Source: Bacteroidia bacterium
Lineage (GTDB): Bacteria; Bacteroidota; Bacteroidia; AKYH767-A; OLB10
Reading direction: 5' to 3'
Assembly (NCBI GenBank): GCA_037045145.1
Contig: JBAOIA010000001.1
Location: 1-7,553, forward strand
Length of the DNA: 7,553 nucleotides
Both the position numbers and the translations under genes were made by a program. The notes under the pieces are model-generated. The model did no database searches. It was not told the DNA's origin and saw only the letters and a program-made list of their open reading frames with translations. Below are positions 1 through 6,723 of the stretch, in pieces (position 1 is the stretch's first letter; every line of letters starts with the position of its first letter).

Positions 1-26
1 CAAGTAACAGCCTTCAGGCAGTTCTC

Positions 27-1292
27 ATGGCAGCAACTGAACATAAAACATATTACCGTAATCTGGGAACCCTTATAACGGGTAGCGTCATTGCGCAGCT
101 TATTAGCGTAGCTTTGGCGCCATTATTTTCAAGGCTTTACACTCCCGAAGATTTTGGTCATTTAGCCACTTTCATGAGTTTACTTACCGGACTATCGGTA
201 ATCGTTTGTTTGCGATATGATGCAGCCATCGTTCCTGCACCTGCTCATCATGCCAACCAACTTTTTAATATCAGTGTAAGAACAGCACTTATTACCAGTG
301 GTATTACCCTTTTGACCATTAGCTTATTTTATTGCTTCAGCATTGAAAGAACTTTTTTATTGCCGTGGCTTTGGTTGTTGCCACTAATGATGTTATTGAA
401 TGGATTAGGTAAAGCGGTAATAGCCTGGCTAAACCGTCATATACTTTTTTCGCTGATAGCTCAAAATAATATTCTGAAATCAGTGGTTACTAATTGTATT
501 ATTTTAATAGCAGGATTAATAGGTTATCAAAAATTTGGGCTGATAGGTGGCTACTTTATGGGACTTATTATTTCCTTATCTCTATTATTACTAAAACTCC
601 ATCGTGAGCAAAAACTGCCTTTTGTTAAAATTTTTGACCGTAAATTAAACTCTATAGCTAAAAGTCATTCTGATTTTCCAAAATACAATCTCCCGCAAGC
701 TTTTATCGATATGCTATTAATTAATAGTCCTGTTTATTTTTTAACTTACAGTTTCAATACAGCAATTGTTGGATGGTATGGCCTTACGGCAAGAATTCTT
801 CAAGCACCATTTAATCTGATTGGTTATGCTATGGAACAAGTTTTCATTCAAAAAGCTGCAGAATGGTATCATGCAAAACAAAATATTCAGCCTTTGCTGG
901 TTAACGTCCTTAAACGCTCATCGGCAATAGCAGCTATTATTGTCATTCCTATAATATGGGCAGGTCCTGATATTTTTGCATGGGCATTTGGCTCACAATG
1001 GCGAACTTCCGGCTTTTATGCACAACTACTTACCCCTTATTTTTTCTTCGACTTCATCCGAACACCAATGACTCGTATTCCTTCTATCATTACAAAACAA
1101 AAACAATGGTACCTTTGGAGTTTGGCTGGATTTGCTGTTTTAATTATAACTATTATCTTATCCGTGATATTGAAATTCTCAACAGTATATTTTCTCACTT
1201 TTTTTTCCATTGGACAATCTGCAGTTTATTTATCATCTTTGATTTGGCTTTTCTACCAAACAGGTAAACTAAAAAACAAATATCACTCCTGA
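27..1292 (+). CDS. Wzx-type oligosaccharide flippase (first of two)
   Basis: This 421-residue, strongly hydrophobic protein has about 12 predicted membrane segments and belongs, from its sequence, to the polysaccharide flippase (Wzx/MOP) superfamily. Such proteins move lipid-linked repeat units across the inner membrane. Features seen are the N-terminal helix with TGSVIAQ (residues 18-24), the family-typical SRLYTPEDFG (35-44), CLRYDAAIVP (61-70), FPKYNLP (217-223) before the second half, and FGSQWRTSGFY (321-331) in the late loop. Length is typical for the family. The ATG start places the first membrane helix close to the N-terminus, as expected. The frame stays open upstream to the window edge, so a slightly earlier start cannot be excluded. 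The stop lies 9 bp before the next gene, which encodes a paralog. The 5' part of the gene is richer in G+C than the centre of the window. The transported substrate cannot be told from sequence. Confidence 0.9.
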   Translation: MAATEHKTYYRNLGTLITGSVIAQLISVALAPLFSRLYTPEDFGHLATFMSLLTGLSVIVCLRYDAAIVPAPAHHANQLFNISVRTALITSGITLLTISLFYCFSIERTFLLPWLWLLPLMMLLNGLGKAVIAWLNRHILFSLIAQNNILKSVVTNCIILIAGLIGYQKFGLIGGYFMGLIISLSLLLLKLHREQKLPFVKIFDRKLNSIAKSHSDFPKYNLPQAFIDMLLINSPVYFLTYSFNTAIVGWYGLTARILQAPFNLIGYAMEQVFIQKAAEWYHAKQNIQPLLVNVLKRSSAIAAIIVIPIIWAGPDIFAWAFGSQWRTSGFYAQLLTPYFFFDFIRTPMTRIPSIITKQKQWYLWSLAGFAVLIITIILSVILKFSTVYFLTFFSIGQSAVYLSSLIWLFYQTGKLKNKYHS

Positions 1293-1301
1293 AAGTAAAG
1301 T

Positions 1302-2606
1302 ATGAATATTAAAAGTTTCAACCTACTTTGCTACCTAAAAGGTTTAATTAGCCAAAGTGAGATAAATAAAAACTCTCTCATTGTTATTGCAGGAAGTATT
1401 GCAGCACAAATTATTCCTTTGGTATTTTCACCGGTTTTATCCCGAATATACACTCCTGAACAGTTTGGCATGTTTTCTACCATTAGTGTTGCATCTGGAA
1501 TGATAGGAATTGCTTCATGTTTAAGATACGAGCACGCAATTATTTTACCTGACCAAAATGAAACTGCTGAAAAAATTGCATCTGGCGCCATCAGAATAAG
1601 TGTTTTAATTGCTTTCATATTATGGTTAGTACTGCTACTTTATAGTGATGCATTAGCTAAAAGGTTAAATTTTCATGCAAGTTACCATTATTTATCAGTC
1701 ATTCCGATTATTACATTATGCATGGGAATATTTCAAACAGGCACTTATTGGCTGATCAGAAAAAAAGCATTTAAAAGAAATGCCCTTTCCAAAATTATTC
1801 AAACGGTATCTATTACTTTTATTAGTATCGTAGTTGGTATTTATTTTAAACAAACTGGATTAATTATCGGTTTCACCGCAGGCTGGCTAATATTATCTGC
1901 ATTCATGGCATGGCAATTAAAAAAAGAAAAACTCAATATTTTTAGACAGCCTGCACATGAAATTACCCTTTCATTAAAGCACTATCGCAAATTTCCCATT
2001 TTTAATCTATTGCCCGCACTTATGAATGCAGTAGCATCCTCATTACCGGTATTCTTTATTTCATCGTACTATAGTCAGGAGATCACCGGATTATACAATC
2101 AAACCCGAATTGTTATTCTTGCTCCGATTTCGCTTATTACATTATCACTCTCACAAATTTATTTAGAACACATTGCAGCAAAGGTTAGAAATAAAGAAAG
2201 CATTCAACCTACTATAAAAAGTATATTAAGAAAATTATTACTCATTTCTGGCTTGCTATTTATCATTTCACTAACTATAGCACCTATGCTTTTTGAATGG
2301 TTTTTTAGCAAAACCTGGCGTATGTCGGGTGTTTTTTTACAAATTTTAATATTCAGTTATGCCATACAATTTGTAGTATCGCCATTAAGTAATGTTTTAA
2401 TTGCCCTCAATCGTATTAAACTAGCAAGTGTTTGGCCAGTCATTTATTTAGCACTAATGCTATCACTAACTTTTTTTAAACATTTTGAAATAAAAAAATT
2501 CCTTATTTTGCTCACGATTACTGAGGTATTAGCTTATAGCATTTATCTCATTTTTGTAATGCAAGCCGTACGTAGTTATCAAAACAGCTTAAAACTATCG
2601 AAGTGA
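1302..2606 (+). CDS. Wzx-type oligosaccharide flippase (second of two)
   Basis: This 434-residue polytopic membrane protein is homologous to the flippase just upstream. It repeats the same landmarks in the same order: AGSIAAQ (30-36), SRIYTPEQFG (47-56), CLRYEHAIILP (73-83), FPIFNLLPA (231-239) and WRMSGVF (339-345). The two proteins are clearly diverged between these landmarks, so this is an old paralog or independently acquired relative and not a recent copy. It carries about 13-17 extra residues before the first membrane helix, including a polar SQSEINKNS stretch. The ATG follows an A-rich spacer (gaaagtaaagt) with no clear Shine-Dalgarno, as is common in Bacteroidota. Its TGA stop overlaps the GTG start of the next gene by 4 bp, suggesting translational coupling to the putative polymerase. 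The likely role is inner-membrane translocation of a lipid-linked glycan. Why two flippases occur side by side is not evident. Confidence 0.88.
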   Translation: MNIKSFNLLCYLKGLISQSEINKNSLIVIAGSIAAQIIPLVFSPVLSRIYTPEQFGMFSTISVASGMIGIASCLRYEHAIILPDQNETAEKIASGAIRISVLIAFILWLVLLLYSDALAKRLNFHASYHYLSVIPIITLCMGIFQTGTYWLIRKKAFKRNALSKIIQTVSITFISIVVGIYFKQTGLIIGFTAGWLILSAFMAWQLKKEKLNIFRQPAHEITLSLKHYRKFPIFNLLPALMNAVASSLPVFFISSYYSQEITGLYNQTRIVILAPISLITLSLSQIYLEHIAAKVRNKESIQPTIKSILRKLLLISGLLFIISLTIAPMLFEWFFSKTWRMSGVFLQILIFSYAIQFVVSPLSNVLIALNRIKLASVWPVIYLALMLSLTFFKHFEIKKFLILLTITEVLAYSIYLIFVMQAVRSYQNSLKLSK

Positions 2607-3844
2607 AATACTTTCTTAAATCCAACCATCTGCTTATACTTTATCTGATTGTAGTTTTCTTTCTTTTATGCGGCCTATATTCTGATTCGGGATTTACCTA
2701 TTTCTCCATTATATTTAAATTTTATCTTATTCCTTTTATTACATTTTCGGTCTTATTTAGTCTGCTAATTCCTTTTTTAAAGCTACATGATTTATTGAGT
2801 CATTTTGCAATAAGTTCGAAAATGATAAACATTATAGTAAAAGGAATGATTGCGTTTGTAGCAGTAACCATTATTTTACACATCGTTATTTTAAAGCATT
2901 TGCCATTAATTAAAGCAATAGCTTCAACTGACGATGTTGTAATTGCAAAAATCAGAAACAATATTGGTTACCTTACACCATTATGGATGAATTATTTGAG
3001 CAGCTTTATCCTGAGAGCCATATTGCCTTTTTTTATATTTTATTTTTTTGTTATTAAACACCAAAAATATTTCATTTTGATTTCAGTCATGGGGGCCTGC
3101 TATGCTTTATTACTCATGCAGAAAAGTTATATCGTAACCATCTTTTTACCATTATTGATTTATCTGGCCATCACTTTCCAATACAAAAAATTCATATCAC
3201 TGTCGGCCTTGCTATCTTTTGCTTTGTGTTTTTTGGTAATAGTGGCCAATCCTTTTTTAATTGGTCGTGGCGTACAAAACACCTCTGAATATATTTATCA
3301 GGAAGACCCTTTTGCCATAAACCAAGATGAAAACAACATAGCTCCTGATAATGCTTTTGTAGCTACGTGGTATATTGTTCGCGGAATAGGCGAAAGGGTA
3401 TTTATACTTCCCGGTAGAATTATTTCCAAGTGGTTCCAAAAAATCCCATCAGAACTACCTTTTGCAAATGGCTGTGCATATAACTTTGCAGCACCATTAT
3501 TAGGTTGCAGTTATTATGATTTTCCAGCAAAGATGTATGATATCCTCTACCCCAATTATGCCGCCAAAGGATTGCATGGGACAGTAGTAGCCCCATCCTT
3601 TATGTATGATTATGGCAACTTCGGCAATAAAGGTCTGCTGATTTCAGCGTTCATATTAAGCTTTTTGATCATTACTGTTCAAAATATTTTCAAAACTCAT
3701 TCAAAAATTAGTTTTGCGCTAAACTTCTATTATGTTGCTATATTAATTTCATCAGCAATCAGCACTTTAATGTTCTCAGGTGGCTGGGGATTAATAATCA
3801 TATTGTTTTTACTTTTTAGAAATAAATTCTCCACATTAAATTGA
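2603..3844 (+). CDS. Putative Wzy-type repeat-unit polymerase
   Basis: This 413-residue protein has roughly ten predicted membrane segments (about residues 10-27, 37-60, 77-98, 131-153, 155-172, 174-192, 198-218, 344-362, 371-391, 394-408). A single long hydrophilic loop spans about 219-343. That topology, together with the loop ending in PSFMYDYGNFGNKG (331-344) and running into a membrane helix, is typical of O-antigen/oligosaccharide repeat-unit polymerases. These join flipped repeat units on the periplasmic face. Wzy proteins are too variable to confirm by residues alone. Candidate functional residues in the loop are R260, E264, R265, R272 and H325. Two cysteines, C291 and C302, could form a disulfide. 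The start is GTG, inside the preceding gene's stop (GTGA); no in-frame ATG nearby preserves the first helix. Position between a flippase and a glycosyltransferase supports the call. An alternative is an O-antigen ligase-like or other polytopic glycan protein. Confidence 0.7.
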   Translation: MKYFLKSNHLLILYLIVVFFLLCGLYSDSGFTYFSIIFKFYLIPFITFSVLFSLLIPFLKLHDLLSHFAISSKMINIIVKGMIAFVAVTIILHIVILKHLPLIKAIASTDDVVIAKIRNNIGYLTPLWMNYLSSFILRAILPFFIFYFFVIKHQKYFILISVMGACYALLLMQKSYIVTIFLPLLIYLAITFQYKKFISLSALLSFALCFLVIVANPFLIGRGVQNTSEYIYQEDPFAINQDENNIAPDNAFVATWYIVRGIGERVFILPGRIISKWFQKIPSELPFANGCAYNFAAPLLGCSYYDFPAKMYDILYPNYAAKGLHGTVVAPSFMYDYGNFGNKGLLISAFILSFLIITVQNIFKTHSKISFALNFYYVAILISSAISTLMFSGGWGLIIILFLLFRNKFSTLN

Positions 3845-4956
3845 ATAGAATTAAAATTTGCCATATAACTACAGTTCATCATGCTTTAGATGACCGTATT
3901 TTTTTTAAAGAATGTACAGCACTTAGTAAAGCAGGTTATGTTGTCTTTATTGTGGCTCCCGACAGTGGAGGAATAAAATATAATCAGGGCATTACAATAA
4001 TAAGTCTAACCTCTACCAGCAACCGTTTATTCCGAGCCACATTTTTATCCTTTAGTGCTTTAAAAAAGGCATTAAAAACAAAAGCTTCGGTATATCATTT
4101 TCACGATCCGGAGTTAATGCCTATTGGAGTAATATTAAAAATATTGGGTAAAAAAGTCATTTACGATGTGCATGAAGATCTTCCAAAACAAATTTACTAT
4201 AAACCCTATATTCCAAATAGACTCTTTAAAACCTTTGCATCATTTATTGTAAAGTATATTGAATTGTTCTGCTGCTTGTTTTTTGATGTAATAGTAGCCG
4301 CCACAGAAGATATTGCACGTAAATTCAATGTTACTAAAACTATTGTGATCAGGAACCTTGCCATAGTAGGACTCATTGATAAGCTAAAAGCCTATCACCA
4401 TAAAAGTGATAAACTAACTTTAATCTATGCTGGCGGGCTTTCCGAAGAGCGCGGCATTAAGGAAATCATTCTGGCACTTGAAAAAGTGAGCATTCCTGTT
4501 GAATTATGGCTTTTAGGGTCATGGTCATCAGAATCGTATCAAAAAACATGTTCATCATTAGCCGGCTTTACGAAAACCAAATATTGGGGCTTTATGTCAA
4601 TGGATCAAGTTTATCCTTACATTAAAGCGGCTGACATTGGTATAGCATTATTATATCCAGCTAAAAATTATGTTACCAGCCTACCTGTAAAAGCTTTTGA
4701 GTATATGGCATGTCAAAAACCAATAATCATGTCAAACTTTGATTATTGGAAAAAAATATTTGATGGCTGTGCTTTGTTTACTGACCCGCTGAATCCTGAT
4801 AAAATTGCGCTTGCCATTGAGCAACTTTATTCCCACAAAACACTTGCTGAGCAACTTGCCGCAAATGGACGTAAATTAATTTTGGAGCAATATAGTTGGG
4901 AAAACGAAAGCTCTAAACTCATTAATGCTTATGAAAAGTTAGTTTATGAAGATTGA
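3841..4956 (+). CDS. GT4-family glycosyltransferase (GT-B fold)
   Basis: This 371-residue protein is predicted to be cytoplasmic or peripheral to the membrane and to transfer a sugar from a nucleotide donor to the growing lipid-linked repeat unit. The N-terminal Rossmann half shows IKICHITTVH (4-13), HFHDPELMPIG (86-96) and VIYDVHEDLPKQ (106-117), all characteristic of this GT4 subgroup. The C-terminal half shows LIYAGGLSEERG (194-205), LLGSW (224-228), GFMSMDQVYPYI (250-261) and LPVKAFEYMACQKPII (281-296), and ends with YSWENES (351-357). The EX7E donor-site motif keeps its second Glu (E287), but the first position is Thr (T279), a variant found in some GT4 enzymes. The start is TTG, embedded in the upstream gene's stop as TTGA. 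It is chosen because the first beta strand begins immediately after it and no ATG is available before residue 93. The 3' end overlaps the next gene by 11 bp. Donor and acceptor are unknown. Confidence 0.9.
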   Translation: MNRIKICHITTVHHALDDRIFFKECTALSKAGYVVFIVAPDSGGIKYNQGITIISLTSTSNRLFRATFLSFSALKKALKTKASVYHFHDPELMPIGVILKILGKKVIYDVHEDLPKQIYYKPYIPNRLFKTFASFIVKYIELFCCLFFDVIVAATEDIARKFNVTKTIVIRNLAIVGLIDKLKAYHHKSDKLTLIYAGGLSEERGIKEIILALEKVSIPVELWLLGSWSSESYQKTCSSLAGFTKTKYWGFMSMDQVYPYIKAADIGIALLYPAKNYVTSLPVKAFEYMACQKPIIMSNFDYWKKIFDGCALFTDPLNPDKIALAIEQLYSHKTLAEQLAANGRKLILEQYSWENESSKLINAYEKLVYED

Positions 4957-5911
4957 AACTATTGACATTAATCATACCGCTTATTTGAATTTGGTAAAGC
5001 AATATGGTGGTATTTTTCACCAACCCGAATGGCTAAAGCTATTTGATGATGAGCAAATGCGAATTGCCGGAATTTTTGATAATGATCATAAAATTATCGG
5101 AACATTTTACTTTAGTCTATCAAAAAAATTATTCTTCAAACATCTTAAAACAACACCTTTTAATCCTAATTGCGGGTTAATCTTTTACAATCGAACCTCC
5201 AATAAATCAAATGCATTATCTTTTGAAAAAAAAATACATCATCATATTATCAACTATTTAAATCAACAAAAAGCTCACCTCATAACCCTCGCCTTGCCTT
5301 GCGAAATAACTGATACACAGCCGTACTTTTGGAATAATTTTAAGGTCGTTCCATTTTACACTTATATGATTGATTTAAAACAAGACGAAAATCAATTGTT
5401 AACATCGTGTTCTGCACAACGAAGAAATGATTTGAAAAAAGCAAATAAAGAGGGTATTGTTGCTTTACAAACATATGATTATAATGAAGTATTAAATTTA
5501 GTATTAAAAACATTTAAAAGGAAATCAACAGCCGTAAATCAAACTTTACTACACAAAATATTATTTTCGTTTGCTAACGAGCATAATAGCTTTGCTTATG
5601 TTGCTTACCAAAACGGCATACCAATAGCTGCATCCTTTTGTATTCATGATTCCCAAAAAGCCTACTATCTATTGGGTGGATATGATGACAAGGCTGGTAG
5701 CAGCAGCGGAGGTGCACTATCCTTATGGAATTGCATATCACATGCTAAGCAAGCTGGACTACAAAAGTTCGATTTTGAAGGATCAATGATTAAAGAAGTT
5801 GAAAAATATATGCGTGGATTTGGCCCTGAATTATACCCCTACTATATGATTAATCGCGCCATACTTCCATTAGAATTAGCCTTGAAGTTTATAGTTAGAA
5901 ACCGATTTTAA
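4946..5911 (+). CDS. FemAB-like / GNAT-fold acyltransferase protein
   Basis: This 321-residue soluble protein resembles the FemAB-like branch of the GNAT superfamily (Acetyltransf_6 type) found in polysaccharide loci. Two GNAT-like halves are suggested. The first carries GIFHQPEWLKLF (22-33) followed by AGIFDNDHKIIGTFYF (41-56). The second begins with SAQRRNDLKKANKEGI (156-171), the basic helix typical of this family, and continues through FAYVAYQNGIPIAASF (216-231), YYLLGGYDD (240-248), FDFEGSM (275-281) and YMRGFGPELYPYYMI (288-302). Family members transfer amino-acid or acyl groups; here a role in adding an acyl or aminoacyl substituent to a repeat-unit sugar is inferred from context. It contains no membrane segment or signal peptide. 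The ATG start lies 11 bp inside the preceding gene, and the stop shares one base with the next start (TAATG), so the gene is likely translated in a coupled run. The codon run GAA AAA AAA ATA gives nine consecutive A at 5226-5234. Confidence 0.82.
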   Translation: MKIETIDINHTAYLNLVKQYGGIFHQPEWLKLFDDEQMRIAGIFDNDHKIIGTFYFSLSKKLFFKHLKTTPFNPNCGLIFYNRTSNKSNALSFEKKIHHHIINYLNQQKAHLITLALPCEITDTQPYFWNNFKVVPFYTYMIDLKQDENQLLTSCSAQRRNDLKKANKEGIVALQTYDYNEVLNLVLKTFKRKSTAVNQTLLHKILFSFANEHNSFAYVAYQNGIPIAASFCIHDSQKAYYLLGGYDDKAGSSSGGALSLWNCISHAKQAGLQKFDFEGSMIKEVEKYMRGFGPELYPYYMINRAILPLELALKFIVRNRF

Positions 5912-6720
5912 TGAAAATATTACTGTCTCATGATGTTGATCATATTACCGTGCATGAGCACTGGTTTAAAGATTTAATAATCCCCAAATTTTACATTCGC
6001 TCTGTAATCGAATTACTCAACAGAAAAATAACATTCAAAGAATTTTTAAACCGATTGGCAGATCTTACTCTTAACAAATGGAATGGTGTTGATGAAGTTA
6101 TTGCTTTTAATCAAAGTAGAAATATTAAAAGCACCTTTTTTGTTGGGGTAAATAATGGAGTAGGTTTGTCGTATGAATTAAATCAGGCAGCTTTAATAAT
6201 TAAAAAAATTGTAACTAAAGGGTTTGAAATTGGTGTTCATGGCATCGCCTATTATGATGCTGGCGAAATGGAAAAAGAATTTAATACGTTCAAAAAATTA
6301 TCAGGGCTTGATTCGTTTGGAATAAGAATGCATTATTTGCGTATGAATAGTCATACTCTTAGCCTCATCGGTAAGATAGGATATACCTATGATGCTTCGA
6401 TACAGGATTTTAAAGACCCTTATCAAATTAATGGACTATGGGAATTTCCATTACAAATAATGGATGGATGGATTATTAACGGACAAAAGCGATGGCAGAT
6501 TAATAATCTCGAACAAGCAAAACTTGAAACAATTAAATATATTGTAAAAGCCAGAGAATTAAAAATCAATTATCTTTCAATACTCTTTCACGACCGCTAT
6601 TATTCAAATTCTTTTGTTACCTGGAAGCAATGGTATGAATGGTTAATTGATTATCTTATTGAAACGGGACATGAGTTTATTACACATCAGCAAGCCATTA
6701 ATGAACTAAGCACATCATAA
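5911..6720 (+). CDS. Polysaccharide deacetylase-like protein (NodB/CE4-related)
   Basis: This 269-residue protein has a divergent NodB-homology fold. Visible landmarks, in CE4 order, are HDVDH (7-11) at the very start, corresponding to motif 1; STFFVG (74-79); GFEIGVHGIAYYD (104-116) as motif 2; GIRMHYLRM (137-145) with R139 as motif 3; YTYDASI (158-164); LWEFPLQIMDG (176-186); and SILFHDRYY (223-231) with H227 as motif 5. CE4 enzymes remove N- or O-acetyl groups with an Asp-His-His metal site. Here the first motif-2 His (H110) is kept, but the position four residues on is Tyr (Y114). The protein may use another ligand or have changed function. There is no signal peptide, so it probably acts in the cytoplasm on a precursor. 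It starts on the A shared with the previous stop and ends 3 bp before the next gene. A deacetylase role is inferred; WbmS-like deacetylase-fold proteins of other O-antigen loci are a possible relation. Confidence 0.78.
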   Translation: MKILLSHDVDHITVHEHWFKDLIIPKFYIRSVIELLNRKITFKEFLNRLADLTLNKWNGVDEVIAFNQSRNIKSTFFVGVNNGVGLSYELNQAALIIKKIVTKGFEIGVHGIAYYDAGEMEKEFNTFKKLSGLDSFGIRMHYLRMNSHTLSLIGKIGYTYDASIQDFKDPYQINGLWEFPLQIMDGWIINGQKRWQINNLEQAKLETIKYIVKARELKINYLSILFHDRYYSNSFVTWKQWYEWLIDYLIETGHEFITHQQAINELSTS

Positions 6721-6723
6721 AAC

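Noticed and set aside
1..26. Possible end of an upstream gene (TAA at 5-7, or another frame closing at 76-78)
   Set aside because: Only a few codons are visible, so neither frame can be tied to a protein; the flippase frame itself also stays open to the edge.
980..1267. A 95-codon + strand frame overlapping the first flippase
   Set aside because: It lies inside a well-supported flippase gene in another frame and its product, rich in Phe/Tyr/His, has no recognisable domain.
1293..1301. Promoter or terminator between the two flippase genes
   Set aside because: The gap is only 9 bp with no hairpin; the other junctions overlap or are 3 bp apart, so no internal transcription signal can be supported.
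1331..1618. A 95-codon minus-strand frame opposite the second flippase
   Set aside because: It is antisense to a clear membrane-protein gene whose conserved motifs fall in this stretch; no independent coding evidence.
3257..3439. A 60-codon minus-strand frame opposite the polymerase loop
   Set aside because: Short, antisense to the putative polymerase, and without recognisable features.
5226..5234. Nine-A tract in the FemAB-like gene, and eight-T tracts at 1199-1206 and 3899-3906, as phase-variation switches
   Set aside because: Runs of this length are expected by chance in such AT-rich DNA, all reading frames are intact, and no strain comparison is available.
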